32,235 nt of DNA from Acidobacteriota bacterium (GTDB lineage Bacteria > Acidobacteriota > Terriglobia > Acidiferrales > UBA7541). The notes under the pieces were generated by a model, which was not told the origin of the DNA, searched no databases, and saw only the letters and a program-made list of their open reading frames with translations. Shown in pieces: positions 1 through 8,417 of the stretch. A program made the position numbers and the translations under genes. Position 1 is the stretch's first letter, and each line of letters opens with the position of its first letter. The stretch is from positions 1-32,235 of the forward strand of contig JAJYLB010000042.1 of assembly GCA_021788095.1 (NCBI GenBank), read 5' to 3'.

Positions 1-1
1 C

Positions 2-463
2 ACGGGCGACAGAACTATCACCGTTACGTACACCGTTAGCGGGGCCCCCCCTGCCAAGGCTACGCTCAACGTTACGGCAAGGGAATTCGCCTACGCGACC
101 AACAATTCCCCAAGCAACCTCTGCAGCCTGGGGCATGGGTACGAATATTCCTACCTGTACACGCCGTACACACACCCCGACCACGCGGCGGTGCAGGAAG
201 GCATCGGGGTGGACGGCACGGCGGTGACCGAGGGCTTCTCGCCCGCCGTTACTTGCCAAGGCGTGTCCGTCCAGACGGGCGGCGGTGCCCTGGACTCCAA
301 CAGCCAGTTTACGGATCAGATCCAGTTCTGCTCGAGTCAGCCGCTGCCGTCCTGCGGACAACAAACCACGCAAACCATAGCAATCGAGCAATACACAGTG
401 AGAAAGAACTCCCTGACATTTGGGAGCACCCTCACGTACTCGAGCCAGGGGCCGAGCCAGTGA
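2..463 (+). CDS. Secreted Ig-like protein, C-terminal part (runs off left edge)
   Basis: The reading frame is open from the left edge to a TGA at 461-463, so only the last ~153 residues are visible. The first visible residues (TGDRTITVTYTVSG, then KATLNVTARE) have the alternating beta-strand pattern of a bacterial Ig-like domain. They match in layout the segment TSGTVSVKVSLGVG...ANVTVNLRTG of the broken gene at 1184-2767, so the two are probably paralogues. The rest is rich in Ser, Thr, Gln and Gly with scattered Cys, as expected of an exported protein. No catalytic motif is seen. Its stop overlaps the GTG start of the next gene (GTGA), which suggests translational coupling. The function is unknown. 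Confidence 0.6.
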   Translation, partial: TGDRTITVTYTVSGAPPAKATLNVTAREFAYATNNSPSNLCSLGHGYEYSYLYTPYTHPDHAAVQEGIGVDGTAVTEGFSPAVTCQGVSVQTGGGALDSNSQFTDQIQFCSSQPLPSCGQQTTQTIAIEQYTVRKNSLTFGSTLTYSSQGPSQ

Positions 464-1176
464 CCGCCGCAGAGGCTGGGCGCCTCCTGGCTTGCCTGTT
501 GGTGGGACTCGCTGCCGGGCCAACTGGCGCCGCGCGGGCGGGACCCGGTCGGCCCGGGTCCATGCTCTCGGCGAGAGTCAGACTCTTCGAGCTGAGGGAC
601 CAGACGCTGCACGACGGCATCGCCGAGCTCAGCGTGCAGGGCCTCCCGCTCGCCATAGGGTTCGAGGAGATCCTCCGCGCAAGGTACTCGGGGCCGCCAA
701 CGCCCCGCGTGTCCTTCAGCCTGACCCTCAGGGACTCCACCGTCAGGCGGATCCTGGACGCTCTCTGTGCCAACGACCCCCGCTACAGTTGGTCCACGGA
801 CGGGCGAACGGTCAACATCTATCCGGTGGCCACGGTCGGGGATCCCCGCTACCTTATGAACCGGCGAATTGCCGTTCTCCGGCTACGTTCCCTAACCCGC
901 GTCCAGTTGGGCCTGCTCGGGATTTCGCGCGCCCTCCCTTCAGGTCAAGGGCAGGTGGCCGAGATGGGCATCGGGGGCGACGACACGTTCCCGGGTAACC
1001 CGTGGACGGTCACGCTCAGGAACCGCACAGTGAGGCAGATTGTCAATAGGCTCGCCGAGCACATGGGCCCCCGAAGCGCTTGGATCCTTTACGGCTCGGA
1101 AGATTTCAGGGCCTTCTTCTTCAACAGGTACGGCTTCAACGCGAGCCCCCAAAGCAGCCCGGCCTCACGGAGATAG
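460..1176 (+). CDS. Exported protein with two STN/secretin N-domain-like repeats
   Basis: The GTG start overlaps the previous stop (GTGA at 460-463). It gives a 238-residue protein with a signal-peptide-like start: hydrophobic segment at residues ~9-20 and a small-residue cleavage region near ARA 25-27. Residues 43-58 (FELRDQTLHDGIAELS), 84-102 and 108-122 (RYSWSTDGRTVNIYP) follow the 'induced change, all-at-once L, short strand' layout of STN (secretin and TonB short N-terminal) domains. A second, weaker copy is at 182-212 (PWTVTLRNRTVRQI, then a strand ending in WILYG). STN domains normally sit at the N-terminus of secretins or TonB-dependent receptors, but here the domain stands alone with no beta-barrel or anti-sigma part. 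The role is unknown; the context suggests work with the secreted neighbours. The domain call rests on pattern only. Confidence 0.6.
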   Translation: MTAAEAGRLLACLLVGLAAGPTGAARAGPGRPGSMLSARVRLFELRDQTLHDGIAELSVQGLPLAIGFEEILRARYSGPPTPRVSFSLTLRDSTVRRILDALCANDPRYSWSTDGRTVNIYPVATVGDPRYLMNRRIAVLRLRSLTRVQLGLLGISRALPSGQGQVAEMGIGGDDTFPGNPWTVTLRNRTVRQIVNRLAEHMGPRSAWILYGSEDFRAFFFNRYGFNASPQSSPASRR

Positions 1177-1183
1177 GAGCGCC

Positions 1184-2767
1184 GTGCCGGCCCAGCGGCG
1201 CGTCGCAAGACGCGGACTCCGCCGCCACGATTCGATCCTTACCGCGGGCAATGGGGGAACCAAGCCCGTTCAGGCCCTCCTCACCCTGTACTACAATCAA
1301 GGCCAGGGGCAGTACCAGATGCGGCAGACCCTGGCGCCGAGCGGCCAGATGTGGGTCGACGTTGGCGATCTCATCCGCGAGCACATCCCCGACGTCAATG
1401 GCAACTTCCTGCCGACGGGCGTGACCCAGGGCTCGTACGACCTTCGCGAGTTGGGAACCGGCATCGGCACGCTCTACGAAGGCAAAGTGGTGTACGACAA
1501 GACCTACGGCGAGGCCACCTACGGCTGCATGGTCTGCTGCGGCTACAAGCTGATGGAACTGGAATATAACCCGCTCGGCATTCCCGTGACCTTTCAAGAA
1601 GATCAATCGGTCCTGGCCTGGGACACCTGTTCCGGTTCGTGGGTCGACATCACCGGCGATTTCTACAACACCTGGTCGACAACCGACCCCAGCATCGCCA
1701 CGGTGGATGCCTCGGGCACGCATACGGGAGTCGCCCCAGGCTCGACGATCACCTACACAGGCCCGGTCGATGAGCAAATGCAGGTAAAAGTGGGCGACTG
1801 CCCCATCGCCCCCGAGGGGCCCGACGGCAACGACAACGTCTTCACCGCTAGCCTGAGCTGCAGCCCCTCGTCGGTTACGCGCGGGTCCTCGGTGACCTGC
1901 ACGGCCACAGCGCAGGTCCCGTCTGGCGCGACGCCCACATTCTCCAATTAGCAGTTCACCGACGGAACCAGCACCGTGAACGGCACGGGCACATCCAGCA
2001 GTTGGACCGGGATCATGGTCACAAGCGGGACGGTCAGCGTAAAGGTCTCGCTCGGTGTGGGTGGGAATTCGCAGACACCGACCGCCAACGTCACCGTGAA
2101 TCTGCGGACGGGCTGGGCCTTCAACTCGGTTTCGCCCCAAAAGGTGGCTAACGGGTCTGGTACGGGCTTGTGCACCGGGTTGCTCCCCGTACTCCCCACG
2201 CCGACAAGCAACAGCTCGGATTTTGGGCAGTTCTGTTACCAGGGTGGCTGGACCTATCACTTCTCCCAGGTGAGCGGGGGGCCCAACAACGGCTACTACT
2301 ACACCACCTCTGTATCTAACGTGGACGGCGCGAACGGGAATCCTACAGCCTTCCAGTGGGAAAGGGTGCCCGATCTGGACAACGCTTCGAGCACCTTCTA
2401 TATGGAGCAGACGGGGACCTACAACGTCTCCAACCCTTCGACAGGCCCGAACGGGTGCGTCAGCGGGTCGAACCTCGCCACGCAGACGCAGCGGCACGAG
2501 GCGGGGAGCGTGCAGGGGCACTGGGGAAACTACAACAACTCGCAGAACCAATCCTCGAACAACCTTGGCGTCCTCGCGGAGGCCCAGGTGGGCCTGCCAA
2601 CGCTGACCTCGAACCAATACCAGGCCCAGGTCGACAACGCCCTCCAGTCGGCGAATAGCACGATACTAACGGCAACGCAGGTGCAGCCGTATCCGGTGAA
2701 CGATGACCAGAATGGCACATTTCTCGGGTTCGTCAACTTCCCTCCGGCCTACACCAGCTGCAAGTGA
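1184..2767 (+). pseudogene. Secreted Ig-like repeat protein interrupted by an in-frame TAG
   Basis: A GTG at 1184, preceded by AGGAG, opens a frame that runs to TAG at 1949-1951 and continues in the same frame to TGA at 2765-2767 (about 527 codons in all). Sequence on both sides of the TAG is one domain (PSGATPTFSN-stop-QFTDGTSTVNG). The missing residue is most simply Trp, one G-to-A change from TGG. Early residues carry the family motif GQYQMRQTLAPSGQMWVDVG followed by DLIREHIPD. A Big_2-like Ig segment follows (WSTTDPSIATVDASGTHTGV), then further beta-rich segments and a Gln/Asn/Ser-rich C-terminus. No signal peptide is seen at the start although the content looks exported, so the 5' end is probably lost too. 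The two halves could be made as separate products, but the downstream half has no obvious ribosome site. Most likely a decaying gene. Confidence 0.7.
1307..1365 (+). repeat. 59-bp direct repeat, copy 1 (QMWVDVG motif)
   Basis: This 59-bp stretch matches 3695-3753 at 55 of 59 positions by eye. It encodes GQYQMRQTLAPSGQMWVDVG in the broken gene at 1184-2767. Only this core is nearly identical; the flanks diverge. That fits gene conversion or a duplicated fragment. Confidence 0.75.
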
Positions 2768-2798
2768 GCTGGTCGCGCGCGGCGCAGGGCGCGCGGGG

Positions 2799-3542
2799 AT
2801 GGGGGCCGGAGCGCAGGCCGCTTGGCGGGGCGCACGACTCCGCACCAGCCGCCGCGCAATTGCCGCGCTGACCCTGGGCTGGTGCCTGTCCGCTATGGCA
2901 CTGGGCGCGCCCCTTCCCCGTCAATATCGCCTGGACCTGACGCGCCCGTCGATAGCCAAAACCGAGACGCGGCTTCGGTGGGGATGTGGGGGCGGATCGG
3001 GGGGCGCCACGGAAAAGGGCCCGGTCGTCCCTCCCCCGCTCCCGTTGCGGATGCGGATAATCTCGCTCGACGCCGCTGAGTACCGCCCCGGCCAACAGGT
3101 GAACGCGTACCTCCTCATCACGAACGTTGGCAGGTCTCCTTTCAATTTCCCCTCGAGTGTCGATCAGACCCTGATCTTCCATCCCGGTTGCACGTGGGCG
3201 CCGCCGCCCGGCGCCCTCGGGCTTCACGGCTTGATCACGCTCGTGTTGGCCGACCAGTCCGGGCACGAGGATTTTATCGCCAGCCATGGGCTGTACGGTG
3301 TGTCGAGCAACTCCAATAGTTACGTTCCGCTCGCCCCGGGTGACAGCATCCTAATCAAGACGGCGGGGAAGCTCTTCCTTCAAAGCACTCGCCTGAGGCC
3401 CGAAGGGGCCGCTCAGCTGCCCGCGCCGCCTCATCGCCTCACGGTGACCGCCCGGCTCAGCGTGGATGACACGCCGGCCTTCGGACGCTTCTCGCCGGTG
3501 GTGTCCGCCAATTCCTTGCGGATCAGGATCGTTCCTAGGTGA
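2799..3542 (+). CDS. Exported protein of unknown function
   Basis: The start chosen is the ATG at 2799, giving 247 residues. It places a basic region (RLRTSRRA) before a hydrophobic stretch (IAALTLGWCLSAMALGA), a good signal peptide. The SRR followed by hydrophobic residues faintly resembles a Tat signal but lacks a clear consensus. After a Gly/Pro-rich linker the mature part has beta-sandwich character: LRMRIISLDAAEYRPGQQVN, then AYLLITNVGRSPFNFPSSV and LAPGDSILIKTAGK. This resembles immunoglobulin-like or 'intracellular proteinase inhibitor-like' strands, but I cannot name a family. It lies 31 bp after the broken gene at 1184-2767, and its TGA overlaps the first codon of the next degenerate copy. 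It is probably part of the same exported cluster. Confidence 0.6.
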   Translation: MGAGAQAAWRGARLRTSRRAIAALTLGWCLSAMALGAPLPRQYRLDLTRPSIAKTETRLRWGCGGGSGGATEKGPVVPPPLPLRMRIISLDAAEYRPGQQVNAYLLITNVGRSPFNFPSSVDQTLIFHPGCTWAPPPGALGLHGLITLVLADQSGHEDFIASHGLYGVSSNSNSYVPLAPGDSILIKTAGKLFLQSTRLRPEGAAQLPAPPHRLTVTARLSVDDTPAFGRFSPVVSANSLRIRIVPR

Positions 3543-4036
3543 CGCTGGTAGCTTCGCCGGGGCCAAGCCAGCCACCGTCGCGCTGAAGCTGGTCTACAAT
3601 GGAGGCGGGAGGAGCTACACAATCGGGAAGCCGCTGCAGCTAGGCGAGCAGCTTCGGGCCAATGTCGGCCCCCATCCGCAGCCAGACGCCGGAAGGGCAG
3701 TACCAGATGCAGCAGGCCTTGGCGCCGAGCGGCCAGATGTGGGTCGACGTCGGTTCGACGACGTTCTCTGTGGTGGCGATCCCCACGAACTGGATGCAAC
3801 AAAATGAACGACCAGAACTACCCCCCGGCAGCTACCAGACGCCCTACGGGTCTGCCAGCTTTTCGGCAACGCAGCGGTTCTGGTGGTCCTGCCCTAACTA
3901 CGACAACGGTGCCGACGAGTACTTCGTGCCGGACGTAACCATCACAAGGACGGTGTTCCAGGACACCGACGGGCCCTGGAAGTACAAGATCACGAAGTCT
4001 GGGTACACGAACATAGTAGCGCTGCCAAACCAGTGA
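3541..4036 (+). pseudogene. Frameshifted chimeric copy of the QMWVDVG secreted-protein family
   Basis: Frame 1 from 3541 reads GSFAGAKPATVALKLVYNGG, then RSYTIGKPLQLGEQLRANVG. This matches in layout the first family segment of the gene at 1184. Near 3665-3680 the coherent reading shifts to frame 2 (IRSQTPEGQYQMQQALAPSG, then QMWVDVG) and runs to TGA at 4034-4036. So one family segment (YTIGKPLQLGEQLRANVG) is followed directly by a second equivalent segment (YQMQQALAPSGQMWVDVG), as if two paralogues were spliced. There is no signal peptide and no ribosome site at 3541. The 3' part (VTITRTVFQDTDGPW) may still be translated from an internal ATG at 3662. A non-functional product of recombination is the likeliest reading. 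Confidence 0.55.
3695..3753 (+). repeat. 59-bp direct repeat, copy 2 (QMWVDVG motif)
   Basis: Partner of 1307-1365, with four mismatches in 59. It encodes GQYQMQQALAPSGQMWVDVG inside the chimeric pseudogene and starts close to the point where the reading frame changes, so it may mark a recombination junction. Confidence 0.75.
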
Positions 4037-4103
4037 CCGGGAACGAGGCCGAACTGTTTTCGGAGCGGATCACCGAGAGGATGGAAGCCGGGAGAGGAAG
4101 CCT

Positions 4104-4460
4104 ATGAAGACTGCAGCGGCCGCACTCACCATTGTTCTTCTCGTCGTCGCTTCACTCGGCATTAGCGCACCGCGCCCCCGGCAGGGAACGGCCCCCGCCT
4201 GCACCGCCATTATTGAACGAGCGTTGGCGGACTATGCCCGCATTAAGGTCGGTACGACCCGAGGCGAGGTCGAAAAATATTTCGTAAGAGCGGCAGGAAT
4301 CCAGTTCCAGAGCAAAACCTTCTACGACTTTCCAAGCTGCCCGTATATACACGTAGACGTCTACTACGCGACCACAGGGCCAGCGGGGCTCTCCTATTCC
4401 CCAGCCGACAAGGTCACGCGGGTCTCGAAACTGTATCTGGCCTACCAGACCAGGGATTAG
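4104..4460 (+). CDS. Small exported protein with BamE/SmpA-like motif
   Basis: The ATG at 4104 follows a purine-rich site (GGGAGAGGAAGCC) and gives 118 residues. Residues 1-22 are a clear signal peptide (MKTAAAALTIVLLVVASLGI) with no lipobox Cys, so the product is probably periplasmic. Residues 47-60 (IKVGTTRGEVEKYF) resemble the 'x-GMTxxEVxxxLG' loop of SmpA/OmlA/BamE-like small outer-membrane assembly proteins. Two Cys (C33 and the one in FPSCPYIHVDVYY) could form a disulfide. The strands YIHVDVYYATTG and KVTRVSKLYLAY fit a small alpha/beta fold. The family link is a weak pattern match, and many unrelated small secreted proteins share this motif. It lies 67 bp after the chimeric pseudogene. 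Confidence 0.6.
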   Translation: MKTAAAALTIVLLVVASLGISAPRPRQGTAPACTAIIERALADYARIKVGTTRGEVEKYFVRAAGIQFQSKTFYDFPSCPYIHVDVYYATTGPAGLSYSPADKVTRVSKLYLAYQTRD

Positions 4461-4461
4461 C

Positions 4462-4620
4462 ACCTGCGGGGTCGAGCCCTGCGGCCCCGATTACAACCCA
4501 ACATGCACGTTCCAGGGCTAGACCAATCTTCAGCCCTACCAGAGCTGCAACTGAGGCCCCGGTGAAAACTGCAACGACAGGAACGGCTGCTGCGTGGGCG
4601 CCAGCGGTCTTCGCATGTAG
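4462..4620 (+). pseudogene. Possible Cys-rich secreted-gene remnant
   Basis: Right after the gene at 4104-4460, frame 1 reads TCGVEPCGPDYNPTCTFQG, TAG (4519), TNLQPYQSCN, TGA (4552), GPGENCNDRNGCCVGASG, TAG (4618). The spaced Cys, Asn and Gly look like the exported proteins in this cluster rather than random GC-rich DNA. It has no start and three stops, so it is at best a fossil. The support is composition only. Confidence 0.2.
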
Positions 4621-5039
4621 TCTCGTTCTTCAACGCCAACTTGTGCGCAAAGAAAATATCCCCCGTGGGTCCGTAGGATTCTCCGCTCGCGCGGCCAGGG
4701 AGGTTGCTCCTGACCAGCACCCCGCGCGCTGGCGCTCGAGGAGCAGCCCCCGCTCCCGGAGGCGCATCGCAAACCGCCAGAATCCCGCGTCTGCTGGCGC
4801 CGCTCGGTACCACACTCACAGCCGCTGCGGAGCCGAACTGTCGAGCCGGCCAACCAAGCTGCCCTACACCTGGCGCGATTTGCGCCGGAAGGGCGATTCT
4901 TCGTAAGCTGGCTAGCGCGGCCGAGCCGCTTCTGCCAAATCCGAAGGTCGAGCGAGCGATTGCTTAGCCGTCTGGTTGCCTGCGCGCGCCTCCCCGTGCC
5001 TTGAGGAGCGTCCTCCCGGCTGTCCGTGACCTCATTCGG
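4621..5039. other. Intergenic, no gene recognised
   Basis: Short open frames exist on both strands, but their composition is Arg/Ser/Pro-rich, as expected of non-coding GC-rich DNA. No ribosome site, RNA gene or repeat is seen. It precedes the glycosyltransferase and probably holds its promoter, which I cannot place. Confidence 0.4.
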
Positions 5040-7034
5040 ATGACGATGGAAGAGAAGACGGAAGAAAAGAGCGCGGCAGCCGCCCCGGAGGCGGCTGACG
5101 AAGCCGCCGCGCCTCACGGCCGCACCACGGCCAAGCCCCAAACGCGGATTCGGGTGGCGATCCTGGTCGCGGTATGCCTGCTCGTCTACCTGCCTGGCCT
5201 CTTTCGACCCGCTTTGATGGACGATGCCGATACCGTTCACGCGGAATCGGCCAAGGAGATGATTCTGCGGCACGACTGGGTCAGCTTGTATGCCGATGGC
5301 GTCCGCTATCTGCAAAAGGCGCCGCTGATGTACTGGGTCACCGCCGCGAGCTACGAGGTTTTCGGGATCAGCGAATGGTCTACGAGGCTCGTGCTCCTCT
5401 TGAGCGTGCTCGCCCTGCTGGCCACCGCCTGGATTTTCGGCCGGCGATTCTTCGGCGAGCTGGGGGGCTTCTACGCCGCGCTCATCCTGGCGACGGCGCC
5501 CGGCATCTACGTCTACACCCGCTTCCTGATCCCCAACGTTCTGGTAGCCATGTGGCTTGCGCTCGGTTTCTACTTCTTCCTCGCGGGCTACGAACAGCGC
5601 GAGCCGTCCCGCTGGATGTGCTGGGGCTTGGCGGCGACGGCCGCTCTGAACGTGCTGACCATGGGCTTGATTGGGTTGGCGTTTCCCGGATTGATTGTTC
5701 TGGTGTTCCTGGCGCTCGTGGGCGACCTCGGCTATCTCAAAAAGATGCGATTATTTTCGAGCGCCTTGGTGTTCCTGATCGTCGCGGTTCCCTGGCACGT
5801 CCTCGCCGCCATTCGCAATCCCGCCGAGCCGGGCGGCCCGGAAAAGGGATTTTTGTGGTTCTACTTCATCAACGAGCAGTTCCTGCGGTACTTGAACCAG
5901 CGTATCCCCCACGACTACGGCAAGGTGCCGCTGGGAGTGTTCTGGGCTTTGGCGCTGCTGTGGATCTTCCCTTGGTTCCTGTTTCTGGTTCCCGCACTTC
6001 GCGAAGCTCCCTGGCGGCCGCGCCTGTGGCGCCAAAACCTCGGCGCCCGGGCCCGCGCCAACCTCTTCCTCGCCATTTGGGCGCTGACCATCCTTGTCTT
6101 CTTCAGCTTCTCCAGCCGGCAGGAATACTATTCTCTGCCTGCGGTTCCGGCGCTCGCTTTGCTGGTTGCCGGCTGGCTCGAACGCGAAACCTGCCACGGC
6201 GAGCCGGCGCGCGCCCTCTCGGCGGCCGAATCGGGCGTGCCCGCCCCGAAACTTCGAGAAGGCGAGCGGCGCACCGCCACGCGCCTGATGACGATTCTCC
6301 TGGTGATCGGCGCCGCTGGTGGCGCGGTGGCGCTGACGCTTTTCGCTCTGAGCAAACCGGTTCCCGCGGGTACGGACATCGCTCGCGTGCTCACCGTCAA
6401 CCCGAGCCAGTACCGCTTCTCCCTCGGGCACTTGCAGGACTTGACTTTCGCCTCGCTCGGAGCGTTTCGCCCGGAGCTAGCCGAGGTCGCCTTGGCCCTC
6501 CTCGTGGGTCCGTTGCTGGCTTGGCTCTGGCGCCGCCGCGGCTTCGCCTGGCGATCGAATCTGGCTCTCGCCGGGATGATGGTCGTGCTCCTCTTGGCCG
6601 TGCATCAGGCCCTCGTGACTTTCTCACCCGAGCTTTCTTCCAAACGCCTGGCCGAAACCATCGATAAGTACTACCAGTCGGGAGACGCGATCGTCATCAA
6701 TGGAAGCTACGCGGCGGGCTCCTCGCTCAATTTCTACACCGGGCGTCAAGTCTCGATGCTCGACGGCGGTCGAGCCGACTTGTGGTTCGGATCGCTCTTC
6801 CACGACGCCCCCCGAGTCTTCGAGGATCGGGAGTCATTCGACCGGCTGTGGAACGGTCCCCATCGCGTCTTCCTCTTTACCGTGTATTACGACAGCGCGC
6901 GAGCCCTGGCCGGGCTCGATCCCCATAGCGTCTATTTTGTGGCTCGGGAAGGGGACAAGGAGTTACTGACGAACCGGCCGCTCGGCTCCCCGCCGCACGC
7001 GGCCAACTACGTTCCCCCGCACGGCGCTTCCTAG
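5040..7034 (+). CDS. ArnT/PMT-like GT-C membrane glycosyltransferase
   Basis: The ATG at 5040 (or 5046) gives ~664 residues; an upstream in-frame TTG at 5001 is less likely. A cytoplasmic, Glu/Ala-rich tail of ~35 residues precedes the first membrane helix (VAILVAVCLLVYLPGLF). The first outer loop has the acidic signature MDDADTVHAESAKEM (D61, D62, E69), the place of the catalytic Asp in GT-C enzymes (ArnT, PMT). About 10-12 membrane helices follow, then a soluble C-terminal domain from about residue 535 (SKRLAETIDKYYQSGDAIVI onward). Such enzymes move a sugar from a polyprenyl-phosphate carrier to lipid A, a protein or a glycan on the outer face of the inner membrane. The acceptor cannot be told here, and no arn genes are nearby. 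It is transcribed towards the threonine dehydratase gene, with a strong hairpin between them. Confidence 0.85.
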   Translation: MTMEEKTEEKSAAAAPEAADEAAAPHGRTTAKPQTRIRVAILVAVCLLVYLPGLFRPALMDDADTVHAESAKEMILRHDWVSLYADGVRYLQKAPLMYWVTAASYEVFGISEWSTRLVLLLSVLALLATAWIFGRRFFGELGGFYAALILATAPGIYVYTRFLIPNVLVAMWLALGFYFFLAGYEQREPSRWMCWGLAATAALNVLTMGLIGLAFPGLIVLVFLALVGDLGYLKKMRLFSSALVFLIVAVPWHVLAAIRNPAEPGGPEKGFLWFYFINEQFLRYLNQRIPHDYGKVPLGVFWALALLWIFPWFLFLVPALREAPWRPRLWRQNLGARARANLFLAIWALTILVFFSFSSRQEYYSLPAVPALALLVAGWLERETCHGEPARALSAAESGVPAPKLREGERRTATRLMTILLVIGAAGGAVALTLFALSKPVPAGTDIARVLTVNPSQYRFSLGHLQDLTFASLGAFRPELAEVALALLVGPLLAWLWRRRGFAWRSNLALAGMMVVLLLAVHQALVTFSPELSSKRLAETIDKYYQSGDAIVINGSYAAGSSLNFYTGRQVSMLDGGRADLWFGSLFHDAPRVFEDRESFDRLWNGPHRVFLFTVYYDSARALAGLDPHSVYFVAREGDKELLTNRPLGSPPHAANYVPPHGAS

Positions 7035-7054
7035 CAGCGGCTTGTGGCGCGGGC

Positions 7055-7107
7055 TCCCGTCCCGAATCCCGTCCCGAATCCCGAAACTTCGGGACGGGAT
7101 TCGGGAC
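7055..7107. repeat. Palindromic TCCCGAATCCCG repeat, copy 1
   Basis: Perfect 20-bp arms at 7059-7078 and 7088-7107 (GTCCCGAATCCCGTCCCGAA and its reverse complement) enclose a 9-nt loop, with one further TCCC unit on the left. It lies between two convergent genes and may act as a two-way terminator, though there is no T-tract. Two related copies are at 21634-21671 and 22078-22138. Confidence 0.85.
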
Positions 7108-7181
7108 CTGCCCGCGCGCTTTTCCTGCCCGGGTGCCACGTCGCGGCCTGCCCCAGGCGACGTGATTGCACCCGGGGCGGC

Positions 7182-8417
7182 CTACTGGACTCGCTCGTGA
7201 ACGTACCCGGCGGCATCCAGGGCGGCGGTGAGTTCGGCGATGTGTTCGGGTCCGCGCATCTCCATCGTGATGTCGATGGCCGTATCGCCCAGCATGACTC
7301 CGTAGTACGCTCGATTGAAGCTGGTCTCGATGATGTTGGCTTTGTGCTCGGCAATCACCGTCGAGAGCCGCTGTAGCGCTCCGGGGTGGTCGGGCAAGTG
7401 GATGCGGATGCGCAATAGCCGCCCATCCTTCACCAAACCTCGCTCGATGATCCGGGAAAGCAGCGTCACGTCGATGTTTCCCCCGCTCACCAGCACGCCC
7501 AGCCGCCGCCCCCGGTGCGGGATCTTGTGGTTCAGGACGGCCGCGATGGCCACCGCGCCCGCGCCTTCGGCCAGCGTCTTCTCTTTTTCGAGCAAGAGCA
7601 GAATCGCGTTGGCGATCTCCTCCTCGTCCACGGTCACGATCTCGTCGACGTACTGGCGCACCAGCGGGAGCGTGCGCGCGCCGGCGCAGCGCACCGCGAT
7701 GCCGTCGGCGATGGTCTTGTTTGGCGGCAAGGTAAACGGCGCGTTCCGTTCGATCGCCGCCTTCATCGAAGCCAGCCTCGACGCCTGAACCCCGATCACC
7801 TCGATCTGCGGCCGCTTCTCCTTCATCGCGCATGCCAGCCCGGCAACGAGTCCGCCGCCGCCCACGGGCACGATCGCGGCGTCGAGGTCGCTCACCTGTT
7901 CCAGCATCTCGATCCCCAGCGTTCCCTGGCCGGCGATCACCGCTTCGTCGTCGAAGGGATGGATGAAGGTGAGGCCCAGGGCCTGGGCGCGCCGGAGCGC
8001 CTCCTCGCACGCCTCGTCGTAATTCGCGCCGTGGAGCACCACTTCGGCGCCGTAGCCGCGCGTCGCCGACACCTTCACGAGCGGCGTGGTCAGCGGCATG
8101 CAGATCTCCGCCGCGATGCCTCGCTTCGACGCGTGGTAGGCGACCGCCTGGCCGTGATTGCCCGCCGAAGCCGTGATCACGCCCCGCCGCCGCTCCTCCG
8201 GCTCGAGCAGCAGGATCCTGTTCAGCGCGCCGCGTTCCTTGAACGCGCCCGTCATCTGATGGTTCTCGAGCTTGAGGTAGATTTCGTTGCCCGTCAGGCG
8301 CGAAAAATTCTCCGAACGCATGAACGGCGAAGTGAATACCGAGCCGCGAATGCGCCCGTAGGCCTCCTCGATCGTTTCCCTGGTCACCATATTCGGCATC
8401 CGGAAAGAGGCCACCAT
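7182..8417 (-). CDS. ilvA: Threonine ammonia-lyase (threonine dehydratase) with ACT domain
   Basis: This 411-residue fold-type II PLP enzyme converts threonine to 2-oxobutanoate and ammonia, the first step towards isoleucine. The PLP lysine is K60 in HQMTGAFKERG. The phosphate-binding loop is GGGGL at 186-190, and ITASAGNHGQ at 81-90 is the substrate-binding Asn/Ser loop. A single ACT regulatory domain (from ~333, IHLPDHPGALQRLSTVIAEH) ends the protein. This is the short form with one ACT domain, not the E. coli long form with two ACT-like repeats. Start codons at 8417, 8399 and 8390 are all in frame and none has a good ribosome site; I kept the longest. No ilv operon surrounds it. A related serine/threonine dehydratase role (tdcB-like) cannot be excluded. 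Confidence 0.92.
   Translation of the reverse strand: MVASFRMPNMVTRETIEEAYGRIRGSVFTSPFMRSENFSRLTGNEIYLKLENHQMTGAFKERGALNRILLLEPEERRRGVITASAGNHGQAVAYHASKRGIAAEICMPLTTPLVKVSATRGYGAEVVLHGANYDEACEEALRRAQALGLTFIHPFDDEAVIAGQGTLGIEMLEQVSDLDAAIVPVGGGGLVAGLACAMKEKRPQIEVIGVQASRLASMKAAIERNAPFTLPPNKTIADGIAVRCAGARTLPLVRQYVDEIVTVDEEEIANAILLLLEKEKTLAEGAGAVAIAAVLNHKIPHRGRRLGVLVSGGNIDVTLLSRIIERGLVKDGRLLRIRIHLPDHPGALQRLSTVIAEHKANIIETSFNRAYYGVMLGDTAIDITMEMRGPEHIAELTAALDAAGYVHERVQ

Noticed and set aside
1136..2617. Long open frame on the minus strand across the secreted-protein cluster
   Set aside because: It has Arg/Gly/Val-rich shadow composition opposite a plus-strand frame with clear beta-rich motifs, and no ribosome site.
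7055..7107. Rho-independent terminator for the glycosyltransferase
   Set aside because: The stem is strong but no T-tract follows on either strand, and the same sequence occurs at non-terminator sites; kept as a repeat only.
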